Shown piece by piece: positions 17,202-25,861 of a stretch of DNA of 64,000 nucleotides. Every line of letters begins with the position of its first letter. Position 1 is the stretch's first letter. The DNA lies in contig NZ_CP152020.1 in NCBI RefSeq assembly GCF_038624605.1, positions 186,001 through 250,000 of the forward strand. Direction: 5' to 3'. This DNA is from Psychrobacillus sp. FSL K6-4046 (GTDB lineage Bacteria > Bacillota > Bacilli > Bacillales_A > Planococcaceae). Made by a program: the position numbers and the translations under genes. The notes under the pieces are model-generated. The model made no database searches and was not told where the DNA came from. It saw only the letters and a program-made list of their open reading frames with translations.

Positions 17202-18797
17202 ATGGAACAAACAACTGAAAAAAAGATTGAAATTGTTGGTAAAGACGTGGAAGGAATGCATGAGATTCTAACACCGGAAGCTTTGGAATTCGTTGCTTCT
17301 CTTCATCAGACATTTGATGACCGACGAAAGGAGTTACTCATTGCTCGGCGAGACCGCCAGGAAAGGCTAGACAATGGAGAAAAATTAGATTTTCTTACAG
17401 AAACAAAACATATTCGAGAAGGGGATTGGACAATAGCTCCGCTCCCTGAGGATCTACAGGATAGAAGAGTAGAGATTACAGGACCAGTCAATCGAAAAAT
17501 GGTGATCAATGCCCTAAATTCTGGAGCAAAAGCATTCATGGCCTGCTTCGAGGATGCAACATCTCCTACATGGGAGAATATGATTGAAGGCCAGATCAAT
17601 ATGAGAGACGCAGTAAGAAAGACGATTTCTTATACGCAGCCTGAAACTGGTAAAAGCTATCACTTAAAGGATGAAACAGCAGTGTTATTAGTTCGTCCTC
17701 GTGGCCTCCATCTGATGGAGAAGAATATTCATATAGATGGTAAGCCGATTTCTGGTAGCTTCTTTGACTTTGGATTATATTTTTTCCATAACGCGAAAGA
17801 GGCGATCGGGCGCGGAACAGGACCATATTTTTATCTGCCAAAGCTAGAAAGTCATCTAGAGGCAAGAATGTGGAATGATATCTTTATCTTTGCGCAGGAG
17901 AAGCTAGGGATTCCACAAGGAACGATTAAAGCCACGGTGCTTATAGAAACAATCATGGCTGCATTTGAAATGGATGAGATTTTATACGAATTAAAAGATC
18001 ATTCTGCAGGCTTAAATTGTGGACGCTGGGATTATATTTTTAGCTATATCAAACGTCTTCGCAACCAACCAGAGGTTATTTTACCTGACCGTGGCCAAGT
18101 GACCATGACGTCACCATTTATGAGAGCGTATACACAGCTTTGTATTCAAACCTGTCATAAACGTAATGCTTCAGCTATCGGGGGAATGGCAGCTCAAATT
18201 CCTATTAAGAATGATGAGGAAGCAAACGAGGCGGCATTTGCAAAGGTTCGAGAAGACAAAAGAAGAGAAGCTTCGGATGGACACGATGGTACTTGGATAG
18301 CACACCCTGGACTTGTACCAGTTGCTTGGGAGCAATTCGACGAGTATATGCCAACGCCTAACCAAATCCACCGTAAACGAGAGGACGTTCAGGTAACTGC
18401 AGACAACCTACTCGAAGTACCAACTGGAACAATCACCGAAGAAGGACTCCGTCTAAACTGTAGCGTTGGAGTTCAATACATTGCTTCATGGCTACGAGGC
18501 AACGGGGCTGCACCTATTAACAACCTGATGGAGGATGCAGCGACTGCAGAAATTTCTCGTACACAAGTATGGCAATGGGTTCGACATCCAGAAGGAAAGC
18601 TAGAGGACGGGCGAAAAATTACAATGCCACTTGTAGAGCAGGTACTAACTGAGGAGCTTGGAAAGTTAAAAGCTGACTTCGGTAATGACATCTATTTGAC
18701 CGGTAGATATATGGAAGCAGCAGAGCTGTTTTTGACATTAGTGAAAGAGGATAACTTCATTGAATTTTTAACTATTCCAGGCTATGCAAAATTATAG
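17202..18797 (+). CDS. aceB: Malate synthase A
   Basis: The enzyme condenses glyoxylate with acetyl-CoA to malate, completing the shunt. The 531-residue length fits the A isoform. Family blocks visible are [73 protein letters not shown] and the C-terminal [42 protein letters not shown] at 17178 is in frame, but GGGAGGG at 17188-17194 fits the ATG at 17202. It forms an operon with aceA and probably with yhfH. Confidence 0.97.
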   Translation: MEQTTEKKIEIVGKDVEGMHEILTPEALEFVASLHQTFDDRRKELLIARRDRQERLDNGEKLDFLTETKHIREGDWTIAPLPEDLQDRRVEITGPVNRKMVINALNSGAKAFMACFEDATSPTWENMIEGQINMRDAVRKTISYTQPETGKSYHLKDETAVLLVRPRGLHLMEKNIHIDGKPISGSFFDFGLYFFHNAKEAIGRGTGPYFYLPKLESHLEARMWNDIFIFAQEKLGIPQGTIKATVLIETIMAAFEMDEILYELKDHSAGLNCGRWDYIFSYIKRLRNQPEVILPDRGQVTMTSPFMRAYTQLCIQTCHKRNASAIGGMAAQIPIKNDEEANEAAFAKVREDKRREASDGHDGTWIAHPGLVPVAWEQFDEYMPTPNQIHRKREDVQVTADNLLEVPTGTITEEGLRLNCSVGVQYIASWLRGNGAAPINNLMEDAATAEISRTQVWQWVRHPEGKLEDGRKITMPLVEQVLTEELGKLKADFGNDIYLTGRYMEAAELFLTLVKEDNFIEFLTIPGYAKL

Positions 18798-18809
18798 GAG
18801 GTGATTGGA

Positions 18810-18932
18810 ATGAATAAGCCAACGAGTGAAAAAAATCCAAAGATTTGTCGCGAATGTGGATGCGTCATCCAAGAGCAAGTCGAATCTCCATTATTTGAAT
18901 GTGAACGTTGTCTGAATGATAGAAGTGAATAA
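18810..18932 (+). CDS. yhfH: YhfH-family zinc-ribbon miniprotein (40 residues)
   Basis: This short gene is missed by length cut-offs. GGAGGTGATT precedes the ATG at 18810, 12 bases after the aceB stop. The product carries CRECGC, VIQEQVES and CERC in the order and spacing of the YhfH family (two CxxC knuckles with an EQ-ES segment between), which should bind one zinc ion. Function is unknown in B. subtilis as well. A strong terminator directly follows, so it is the last gene of the ace transcript. Confidence 0.82.
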   Translation: MNKPTSEKNPKICRECGCVIQEQVESPLFECERCLNDRSE

Positions 18933-18937
18933 ACTAG

Positions 18938-18972
18938 AAAAAGAGCTTGGAGGCTATCCAAGCTCTTTTATT
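18938..18972 (+). terminator. Intrinsic terminator of the aceA-aceB-yhfH unit
   Basis: The 13-bp stem aaaagagcttgga / tccaagctctttt has a 5-base loop and a T-rich 3' side. Confidence 0.9.
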
Positions 18973-19035
18973 ATTTGGCTATGTTAAAGGGTAGGGTTGA
19001 TTTATGATGCAAAGAAATCTTAAATCAGAGAGTAG

Positions 19036-19170
19036 AATTGATTTCCGCCCCAGCCGGACGCTTTCCTCGGAGTGAGCGATAAGCCATCCCCCATCGCTTA
19101 CGCGCGTGGTTGTGATGTCTTATCTGTCTCACTCATCCCGTAGGAGTCGCCGTCTGGCGCTCCAATCAAT
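19036..19170. repeat. Dispersed Bacillales intergenic repeat (gatttccgc...ggcgctccaatc type)
   Basis: The block begins gaattgatttccgcccc and ends cgtctggcgctccaatcaa, with inner pieces cggacgctttcc and cgtaggagtcgccg. The termini are near-complementary (gattt-gcgcc... / ggcgctccaatc), so it folds into a long imperfect hairpin. I recognise this GC-rich type from many Bacillales intergenic regions. The rest of the 440-base gap (18933-19372) holds only the yhfH terminator and no gene. Confidence 0.65.
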
Positions 19171-19372
19171 AAATGGGAACAGCTTTAGCATCGATAAAGC
19201 GCTAATAAATTTACTCGCATAAACAAAGCTAAAAACTGTCACCAACCCCAATTTCATCATCTATTTATGTTCTTAATAGCCATTTGAAATTCCTTTGTTT
19301 ATGTTTACAGTCACTATAAAAAAAGAATTGTTAGTCAAAATCAACCAATAACTTTAACAAAGCGTATTATTT

Positions 19373-20257
19373 TTAATTCGGTTTTGTATATTGCTCATCG
19401 CGTGTGAAGGTGGATACAGCTCCCATATGTGATAGTTCAACAGGTGTACCATCTTCTTTAACAAAATCAATTTCTTCTAATTTAGGGTAGTTTTCAAAGT
19501 AAGAATGGAGGACTTTGCCTAAAAATAGGTATTCTCCAGCAGTTCCTTGAACATTTTCAGTAGCCTTATCCATTACTAAAACTAGTTTTTTCTCGTCATT
19601 CTCAAAACGATATTCTAGTAATCCTACATTTGTTGCGTCAATTTCTTCAAATATTTGCTTCACTTTATCTCCAGATGGATCAATTTCCACCTCGTAAGGC
19701 TCTACAAATTCTGCATTAGCATCTTCTTTGTATAAAGTAATTTTATCATTTTCACCGGCAGGAGGTGCACTCTCTTCTGCTTGTTCAGTTCCAGCCCATT
19801 CATAATCAGATTCAACCTTTTGATCGCTCAATTCAGATGCCATAGACCAAACAACCAGTTTGTACTTTCCGGCAGGTACTTCTGCTAGTTCATTTTCCAA
19901 ATCAAGCTTAACGGAAATCTCTTCATTAGGCTTTAGTTTCTTTTCCTGAATTGCTTGTGTAAAGTTTTTATTGGCAGAATACGTATACACGACATTTTTG
20001 TCTTGATCTAGTAGCTGATACTCTACCTCCTGTCCGCTTGGAAAGGTTAGTGTCATTTCATTATCCGCAGGGTTTTTAATAAGGAGCATTGCTTCTCCAT
20101 TAGCATCAACATTTAATTGGGTAGAGACCTTTGCTTCTTTTTCTTGCTCTTCACTGCCTGTTGTTGGGTCATTATCATTATTAGTTCCGCAGCTAGCAAG
20201 GAATAAGATTGTAAAAATAGTTAACATACTCCAAAACATTTTTTTCATTTTGTTCAC
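19373..20257 (-). CDS. Lipoprotein with BsuPI-like and GerMN-like domains
   Basis: The 294-residue product has a signal peptide ending in the lipobox LFLASC (Cys at about 23), so it should be lipid-anchored outside. Residues about 45-145 match the BsuPI (intracellular proteinase inhibitor) fold: LTFPSGQEVEYQLLDQDKN, VVYTYSANKNFTQ, VPAGKYKLVVW. Residues about 170-290 look like a GerMN domain (ITLYKEDANAEFVEP, TAGEYLFLGKVLHSYFENYP, IDFVKEDGTPVELSHMG). The combination suggests a surface lipoprotein acting in the envelope, but no activity can be stated. It is monocistronic. Confidence 0.75.
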   Translation of the reverse strand: MNKMKKMFWSMLTIFTILFLASCGTNNDNDPTTGSEEQEKEAKVSTQLNVDANGEAMLLIKNPADNEMTLTFPSGQEVEYQLLDQDKNVVYTYSANKNFTQAIQEKKLKPNEEISVKLDLENELAEVPAGKYKLVVWSMASELSDQKVESDYEWAGTEQAEESAPPAGENDKITLYKEDANAEFVEPYEVEIDPSGDKVKQIFEEIDATNVGLLEYRFENDEKKLVLVMDKATENVQGTAGEYLFLGKVLHSYFENYPKLEEIDFVKEDGTPVELSHMGAVSTFTRDEQYTKPN

Positions 20258-20666
20258 TCCTTTAAGGTATTAGACAGTTTTTATCTGAGAAAGTTTCAGA
20301 TTTATGGAAAAGTAATAGATAAGTTCCTTTAAGTGGATTATACTGGAACTAAAAAATGTTATATCACCTTAATTTTTACTATATACTGGATTCACAAATT
20401 GTGTGATGCCTTATTGAAGTAAGTATTTCCCTCAATAATAAACGGGATTTATTTCCACTCTGGCAGATTTTTCTTGGGTTGAGCAGTATGACATTACCTG
20501 TCATTGCAAATCAAATTTATGAATTGAGTCATTATATTGTGAATATACTTCTATCATATTTTCGAAATATCACTACCTACATTATTTCATAATCTCATGC
20601 ATAACTTAACAAAGATATCTTTATCTTGACTAGTATTGTCTTTTAAAAAGGAGCTGAACTACTATA
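20258..20666. other. 409-base intergenic region between divergent genes
   Basis: No coding potential is seen. It must hold promoters for the lipoprotein (minus) and the Lon-like gene (plus). One small palindrome, ATGACA-ttacc-TGTCAT at 20488-20504, could be an operator, but I cannot name a binder. Confidence 0.4.
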
Positions 20667-21566
20667 TTGAAAGATAAGGCTCAATCACTAAATGTCATCC
20701 CCATCATTATAACAATCGTTTTTTATCTTCTAGTACTAGGTGTATTCCTTCGAGACGCTATAGATGGTATCTCGTTTTTAGTTTTACTGCTCCTTAGTTT
20801 ATTTATGCTAACTATCTCTATCTTCATATTTCGAAGAAAACAGAAGACCAAACAACAACTTACTATTTCTCTAGCGATCCTATTGCTTCTATTTTGTTAT
20901 GAGCTTCCGCTTCTAGGGTTCGTTACAAAAACATACGTAGCAAACTTATATGTAGAACCAAGACAGACAGTAGAAGGTTCAGGAATCTTTATAGTAGCTA
21001 TTTCTTACAAAGCTTTAGATAACATGGAAAGCAAACAGGAGGCTCAGGAGTATTTAAGGAAGTACCCTGATCAAGAGGTCATAACAATTAATAAAGTAAG
21101 GAATGAGATTCTTTACGAAAATAAGAACAGGACAATATTTGAGTGGCTACAACTTAAAAAAACGCCGAAGGAAGAGATGAGAGAGAACTTAAAACTGTAC
21201 TTTGGTAAAGAAGAAGCAAGGCTTACAGAATATTTCAAGCATGATAAAGGGATAGGAGACAGTGCAGGGCTAAGCTTGCTGTTAACTGAACTCATTATAA
21301 AAGGTGAATTACAAAATGGTCTACGTTTGGCTATTACAGGTGCCATTGATGCAGAGGGAAATGTTTTAGCTGTTGGAGGCTTGAGAGAAAAACTACAAAA
21401 TGTTAAAAAATATGATTTTCCTTTTATGATTATACCGAGCGAAAATGCAAAAGAAGCAGAGACCCTTCAAAGAGAGTTAAAGTTAAATATTGAAGTTATT
21501 GATGTCGAGCATGTTGACGAAGCCATTGAAGTAATTAATGATTTGAACGAAAAATATAAAAAGTAG
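20667..21566 (+). CDS. Membrane-anchored Lon-like (S16) serine protease
   Basis: The 299-residue product has three hydrophobic helices (about 10-30, 35-55, 66-85) and then a Lon proteolytic domain. The catalytic serine is S199 in GDSAGLSLLL and the catalytic lysine is K242 in VGGLREKL; the 43-residue gap equals that in E. coli Lon (S679/K722). There is no ATPase domain, no PDZ domain and no signal peptide of the YlbL type. It should act at the membrane on unfolded or small substrates. The start appears to be TTG with AAGGAG 13 bases upstream, a long spacing. Confidence 0.8.
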   Translation: MKDKAQSLNVIPIIITIVFYLLVLGVFLRDAIDGISFLVLLLLSLFMLTISIFIFRRKQKTKQQLTISLAILLLLFCYELPLLGFVTKTYVANLYVEPRQTVEGSGIFIVAISYKALDNMESKQEAQEYLRKYPDQEVITINKVRNEILYENKNRTIFEWLQLKKTPKEEMRENLKLYFGKEEARLTEYFKHDKGIGDSAGLSLLLTELIIKGELQNGLRLAITGAIDAEGNVLAVGGLREKLQNVKKYDFPFMIIPSENAKEAETLQRELKLNIEVIDVEHVDEAIEVINDLNEKYKK

Positions 21567-21601
21567 ATGGATAACTAAACAGAGTGACTTGAAATATTTA
21601 G

Positions 21602-21624
21602 AACGCCCATAGTGGCGTTTTTTT
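21602..21624 (+). terminator. Intrinsic terminator after the Lon-like gene
   Basis: aacgcc / ggcgtt with a 6-base loop is followed by TTTTT. Confidence 0.8.
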
Positions 21625-21658
21625 GTTTACTAAAATTTCATTTTCCTGAAATTTCAAG

Positions 21659-21687
21659 TTGTAAAAACAAACAAATGTTCGTATAAT
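21659..21687 (+). promoter_or_regulatory. SigA-type promoter containing a LexA (SOS)-like box
   Basis: ttgtaa (21659-21664) and tataat (21682-21687) have a 17-base spacer. Inside it, caaacaaatgttcg (21668-21681) matches the Bacillus LexA consensus CGAACNNNNGTTCG at all but one position. Bound LexA would block the promoter. The downstream gene content (a YolD-like gene) fits SOS control known for B. subtilis yolD and yqjX families. Confidence 0.65.
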
Positions 21688-21711
21688 AAAAAGTAATAGG
21701 AGGGAACAAAT

Positions 21712-21933
21712 GTGCGCATAATAATTTTGAAGTCAATGAAAGCCAATCAGTTATCTGAAATGATTTACATGAAACACAATGGGGAAATCAGTAAGAGACG
21801 AGTTAAGGTGCTAAGTGTCTCTAAGGACTCCTTCCAGGCTTATTGCTTTTTAAGAGGTACGAAAAGGATCTTTAAAATAGAAAATGTGTTAGCATTTGTT
21901 CCCGTTCTCCAAAAGGAACGTGAGGTTATATGA
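21712..21933 (+). CDS. Mini WYL-like protein (73 residues)
   Basis: The start is GTG with AGGAGGG seven bases upstream. The segment IYMKHNGEISKRRVKVLSV, then SFQAYCFLRGTKRIFKIENVLAF, follows the WYL-domain order (G..S.R-V-P, AYC-LR--R-F--D-I). WYL domains sense nucleic-acid or nucleotide ligands and usually sit behind a DNA-binding domain; here the domain stands alone. The stop overlaps the next ATG by 4 bases, which indicates coupling to the YolD-like gene. A damage-inducible accessory role is inferred from the upstream LexA-like box. Confidence 0.7.
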   Translation: MRIIILKSMKANQLSEMIYMKHNGEISKRRVKVLSVSKDSFQAYCFLRGTKRIFKIENVLAFVPVLQKEREVI

Positions 21934-22310
21934 ATATTCATGATAAATTTTTTGAAGGGATTAAAAAATCTAAATATCCTTTAGATCCTCGTCGAAATAT
22001 TAAATGGGGGACATCTATGATGCTTCCAGAACATGTCTCACTACTTCGTGAGTATTATGAAGAGGTAAAGAAAGAGCCTAAGCCAGTATTAACCGAATAC
22101 GATTATGTCATGATCTCAGAGACGCTTGAGTTAGCCTATACGTCTAAAGGTGATACGAAGATCAAACGCTGGAAAAATGGTCACTATATTTATAACAGGG
22201 GTACCATTGAAGAAATAGATGTAAAGCATAGGACAATTCATCTTCACGATCCATTTTATTTAATACCTATTAAGCTAGAAGAAATTGTAGATATAACAAT
22301 TATGGACTAA
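21930..22310 (+). CDS. YolD-like family protein
   Basis: The 126-residue product has the YolD signature DPRRNIKWGTSMMLPEHVSLLREYYEEVKKEPKPVLTEYDYVMI. In B. subtilis YolD-like proteins (YolD, YqjX) are encoded before Y-family DNA polymerases UvrX and YqjW and are under LexA control. No polymerase follows here; instead a 59-residue acidic protein does. The ATG overlaps the preceding stop. The role is probably in SOS mutagenesis or repair, inferred from family context only. Confidence 0.85.
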   Translation: MNIHDKFFEGIKKSKYPLDPRRNIKWGTSMMLPEHVSLLREYYEEVKKEPKPVLTEYDYVMISETLELAYTSKGDTKIKRWKNGHYIYNRGTIEEIDVKHRTIHLHDPFYLIPIKLEEIVDITIMD

Positions 22311-22323
22311 GGAGTTGCTAATC

Positions 22324-22503
22324 ATGAGCAAAACGAAGGAACAATTAGAGCTAGATCAATTAGTAAATGAATTATTTGAAAAATATTCTGGTGAAGTAGT
22401 GAATTCTTATATAGAACGGATTAGCGATATAAGTTACCAGGACATTGACCTAGAGCTTTGCACTACTATAGAAGAAACATGTAATGAATCCACCAACCTG
22501 TAA
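22324..22503 (+). CDS. Small acidic protein, third gene of the LexA-box operon
   Basis: This 59-residue product, beginning MSKTKEQLELDQLVNELFEK, has AAGGAG nine bases before the ATG. It is helical and acidic, with no recognised domain. It starts 13 bases after the YolD-like stop and its stop lies inside a strong terminator, so it closes the operon. The regular ribosome site and position support a real gene. Confidence 0.65.
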   Translation: MSKTKEQLELDQLVNELFEKYSGEVVNSYIERISDISYQDIDLELCTTIEETCNESTNL

Positions 22504-22522
22504 AAAGGTAGGTGGATTTTTT
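22487..22522 (+). terminator. Intrinsic terminator of the YolD-like operon
   Basis: aatccacc-aacct / aggt-ggtggatt is followed by TTTTTT, overlapping the last stop codon. Confidence 0.85.
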
Positions 22523-22742
22523 GATTCATTAGAGGGAGTGAAAAGAAAATTTTCATTTTATTTTGAATGTACTTTATTATGCCGATAATTTAGTTAAGCT
22601 TACAAAAACCTTATAGTGCAACAATATATAAATAAACCAAATAATTTCTTAAGATTTTCTTCAGAATTATACTGCTGGAATGTTAAGAAATGAAGGTTAC
22701 AATAAGAATCATAAGAAAGCAAACGTGAGGAGGTAGCAAGAG

Positions 22743-23435
22743 ATGCCTGAGTTTACTGTACTAGTGACCGATGATGATCAAGACATTCGAGATGGAATAG
22801 AAATCTATTTAAAAAATGAAGGCTACCGTGTGTTGAAGGCAGGAAATGGGATAGAGGCACTGGAGTTGCTAGAGGAAAACGAGGTTCATGTCATTGTATT
22901 AGATATCATGATGCCTCAAATGGATGGAATTTCTGCTACTTTTAAAATTCGAGAGCAAAGAAATATACCAATTATTATGTTAAGTGCTAAAGCAGAGGAT
23001 TCAGATAAAATTCACGGATTGTCTGTAGGTGCAGATGATTACGTAACGAAGCCATTTCATCCTATGGAACTTGTAGCCAGAGTTAAGTCACAGCTCAGAA
23101 GATACACAAAGCTAGGGACGTATCAGGGCAGGCAAGCGGTGATAGAAGTGGATGGTCTCATTTTAAATCAGGAGGCAAAGGAGCTTTCTGTAGAAGGAGA
23201 AGCGGTAAAGCTCACTCCAATCGAATATAAAATAACGGAACTATTAATGACCAATGCAGGTCGAGTTTTTTCTATTCATGATATTTATGAACGAGTATGG
23301 AATGAACCAGCCTACAACGCGGAGAATATAGTGGCTGTTCATATCCGTAAAATACGCGAAAAAATTGAGGCAGACCCTAAAAATCCGAGATACCTAAAGG
23401 TGGTGTGGGGAGTTGGCTATAAAATCGACAAGTAA
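22743..23435 (+). CDS. OmpR-family response regulator
   Basis: The 230-residue protein has a receiver domain (acidic DDD at residues about 10-12, phosphoacceptor Asp in VLDIMMPQMDG at about 54, Lys in TKPF at about 104) and a winged-helix domain (LTPIEYKITELLMTNAGRVFS to VAVHIRKIREKIE, ending WGVGYKID). The DDYVTKPFHPMEL region resembles VanR-type regulators. GAGGAGG precedes the ATG. Downstream, a small ORF and a sensor kinase overlap in series, so all three are one operon. The signal is unknown. Confidence 0.93.
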   Translation: MPEFTVLVTDDDQDIRDGIEIYLKNEGYRVLKAGNGIEALELLEENEVHVIVLDIMMPQMDGISATFKIREQRNIPIIMLSAKAEDSDKIHGLSVGADDYVTKPFHPMELVARVKSQLRRYTKLGTYQGRQAVIEVDGLILNQEAKELSVEGEAVKLTPIEYKITELLMTNAGRVFSIHDIYERVWNEPAYNAENIVAVHIRKIREKIEADPKNPRYLKVVWGVGYKIDK

Positions 23436-23577
23436 ATGGAGTTTTCTATTTTCAATAGGGGCTATTCTTTGCGGAGCAATATGTTTATTTTATTGTACAT
23501 CACAGCTCATTCCAATCATGGAGATTAGCAGAACCTTTACAGACATTGTTGAATTAATGAAAGGAGGAGCGAGATGA
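23413..23577 (+). CDS. Small membrane ORF between regulator and kinase (54 residues)
   Basis: An unlisted frame opens at TTG 23413, inside the end of the regulator gene, and stops at TGA 23575-23577, overlapping the kinase ATG as ATGA. It encodes an N-terminal basic stretch (KSTSKW), one helix FLFSIGAILCGAICLFYC, and a short soluble tail ending ELMKGGAR. AAGGTGGTG, six bases before the TTG, is a near-perfect ribosome site. It bridges a 138-base gap that otherwise separates two tightly linked genes. Translation is not proven, and an alternative is that the region is a decayed N-terminus of the kinase. Confidence 0.55.
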   Translation: MAIKSTSKWSFLFSIGAILCGAICLFYCTSQLIPIMEISRTFTDIVELMKGGAR

Positions 23578-25778
23578 AGCGCCCTCTAGGAAAAGTAATT
23601 GTATTGAGTGTGTTGGTAGTGATAGCCGTTGGTGCGTTCATTACTCTTACAAATTTAGGTAGAGAGTATATAGGGAAAAACTATTTCGATAGCTCTAGCT
23701 TTCAACAAGAATTAGACGAGTTCGAATCTGCACTTGTTCCGTTAGCGTTGGCTGTCCCAGATATAGAAGCAGTAAAGAAAAATATAGTAGTTACCTCTAG
23801 TGAAATTGAAGAGCATCGTAATCGTTATGGAAATTTGGAAGATCAAATCTATTCTATAGAGCGTAACTACGAGGATAGAATAAACTCTACAACTACAGAG
23901 GAGACATCTGCCGAGGGTGATGCAGCACAGGAGAAGGATGTAGAAAACACGGTTAGAGCTAGCCTCATAGCAGAACGGGATGCTAAGATAGCCGATATTA
24001 AGAAGAATTTTGAAAGCGACGAGTACGTAGAGGATAAAATCCGAAAAGAAAAAGAAGAAGAAGTGGATGCTTATTTCCAAAGTGTAGCTAAAGCAAAAAA
24101 CCATTTATTAAATGAGAAAGATGATTTTAACTACGAATTAAAAAATGTAGAAACCGGAGAGGTATTTACAAACGGAACAATCGGAAAGAAAATGGCGTTT
24201 AAGAAAGTGTACTCTAGTGATAATGGCTATTTAAAGGAACCTAACACGTATTCACCAGCAATTAATGAAGATTATTACGACGGCGCTTATAGGGATCTAA
24301 GTGACACTCTTGGAAGTCGATATACTCGCTTTGAAGGTACCATTGCCATATCAGAAGCAAGTATGCTTAGTGGAAATAGATCGTATGAGTACAATTACTT
24401 TAAAACACGACAGCTAATTTTTTATAGTGTCATTGTAGTAGGGATTCTTTCAGCAGTATTGTTTGTGTTTCAATGGAGAAAGAATCGTAAATCTTTCATT
24501 TTTGAAAAAGGAAGAGCAAAATATGAAAGCTTGCCAATTGATGTTCAGATAGTATTAATTTTTGTTAGTGGATTCCTAGCAATTTTATTTACTGAAGAAG
24601 CAATGCTCTCTGTTTTCCATTATGGAGGATATGATATACCAATCGGTGGATTTATTATTGCGGTTATATTAACAGCAGCAACTCTCTATCAAATTCCATG
24701 GCTAAAAGAATCGTTAAGTACAGCAGACTGGAAAAACAGTCTCACAGTTCATGGGATTAAATCATTGGAAGGTTTTTTCCTAAATCGCTCCATTGGGGTA
24801 CAAACAATTATTATGCTAATTGTAGTATTTTTCTGGGGAGTAGGTACGGTCTTAATGGCAAGTATTCCAGAACTAATCATCTTATGGATTCCTTGCACGT
24901 TGTTTATAGGCATTCCTGTCCTATTTATTTTATTATCTAGAATGGCTTATTTGAATCGAATTATTGGAAAAACGGAAGAAATGATTAGAGGCAATGATGG
25001 GTCTGAAATTAAGGTAAAGGGAAGATCACCGATTGCTAAGCTTGCATCGAATGTGAATGAGTTAAGAGGGCGGGTACAAACTTCTCAAATCGAGCAGGTG
25101 AAAAGCGAGCGTCTAAAAACAGAGCTAATTACTAATGTAAGCCATGATTTAAGAACACCACTGACCTCCATCATTACGTACACTGATCTTTTGAAAAATC
25201 CCGATATTACGGAGGAAGAGCGAGCTTCGTATATAGCGATTTTAGATAAGAAATCATTACGGTTAAAAACATTAATTGAAGATTTGTTTGAGGTATCTAA
25301 AATGGCCTCGGGAAATATTGAGTTAGACAAACGTAAAGTAGATTTAACTCAGCTGTTGCAGCAGGCAGTTGCAGAGCACCAGGAGGATATTGATAAATCA
25401 GGACTAGATTATCGAGTGACTATAGGCTCCAAGCCAATCATGTCCTATGTAGATGGGCAAAAGTGGTGGAGAGTTCTAGATAATTTAATTATCAATACGT
25501 TAAAGTATTCGCTACCAAATACACGAGTCTATGTAAATTTAGACCAATTAGATGACCATGCAGTATTTGTGTTTAAAAATATCGCGAAATATGAGCTGGG
25601 CGATGATGTGGCAGAGCTTACGGAGAGATTTAAGCGTGCAGACACATCCCGTCACACAGAAGGCTCTGGACTAGGCCTTGCCATTGCTCAATCTATTGTA
25701 GACTTACATGGGGGAAGCCTGGTAACCGAAGTAGACGGAGATCTGTTTAAAGTAACTGTCAAAATACCAGTAATCTAA
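23574..25778 (+). CDS. Membrane sensor histidine kinase
   Basis: The 734-residue kinase has an N-terminal helix (about 7-27), a long extracytoplasmic region (about 28-275) rich in charged coiled-coil sequence, then a group of further helices (about 280-300, 328-350, 358-380, 410-435, 440-460). A HAMP-like linker follows, then HisKA with the phosphoacceptor His in LITNVSHDLRTPLTSI, and an ATPase domain with N box (LIINTLKYS), F box and G box (GSGLGLAIAQSIVDLHGG). The G1 region is weak. GGAGGAG precedes the ATG. It partners the upstream regulator; the coiled-coil outer domain suggests envelope sensing. Confidence 0.92.
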   Translation: MKRPLGKVIVLSVLVVIAVGAFITLTNLGREYIGKNYFDSSSFQQELDEFESALVPLALAVPDIEAVKKNIVVTSSEIEEHRNRYGNLEDQIYSIERNYEDRINSTTTEETSAEGDAAQEKDVENTVRASLIAERDAKIADIKKNFESDEYVEDKIRKEKEEEVDAYFQSVAKAKNHLLNEKDDFNYELKNVETGEVFTNGTIGKKMAFKKVYSSDNGYLKEPNTYSPAINEDYYDGAYRDLSDTLGSRYTRFEGTIAISEASMLSGNRSYEYNYFKTRQLIFYSVIVVGILSAVLFVFQWRKNRKSFIFEKGRAKYESLPIDVQIVLIFVSGFLAILFTEEAMLSVFHYGGYDIPIGGFIIAVILTAATLYQIPWLKESLSTADWKNSLTVHGIKSLEGFFLNRSIGVQTIIMLIVVFFWGVGTVLMASIPELIILWIPCTLFIGIPVLFILLSRMAYLNRIIGKTEEMIRGNDGSEIKVKGRSPIAKLASNVNELRGRVQTSQIEQVKSERLKTELITNVSHDLRTPLTSIITYTDLLKNPDITEEERASYIAILDKKSLRLKTLIEDLFEVSKMASGNIELDKRKVDLTQLLQQAVAEHQEDIDKSGLDYRVTIGSKPIMSYVDGQKWWRVLDNLIINTLKYSLPNTRVYVNLDQLDDHAVFVFKNIAKYELGDDVAELTERFKRADTSRHTEGSGLGLAIAQSIVDLHGGSLVTEVDGDLFKVTVKIPVI

Positions 25779-25790
25779 TAAGATAATCGA

Positions 25791-25820
25791 AACCCCTTCC
25801 CTTGTGGAAGGGGTTTTTTG
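25791..25820 (+). terminator. Intrinsic terminator of the two-component operon
   Basis: aaccccttcc / ggaaggggtt with a 5-base loop is followed by TTTT. Confidence 0.9.
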
Positions 25821-25861
25821 TTGTGTACGCATGGGATGGGAGTAAATTTTACTCGGGAGTA

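Noticed and set aside
20488-20504. Named operator at the ATGACA-ttacc-TGTCAT palindrome
   Set aside because: It is symmetric but does not match a regulator consensus I can state with confidence, so it is only mentioned in the intergenic entry.
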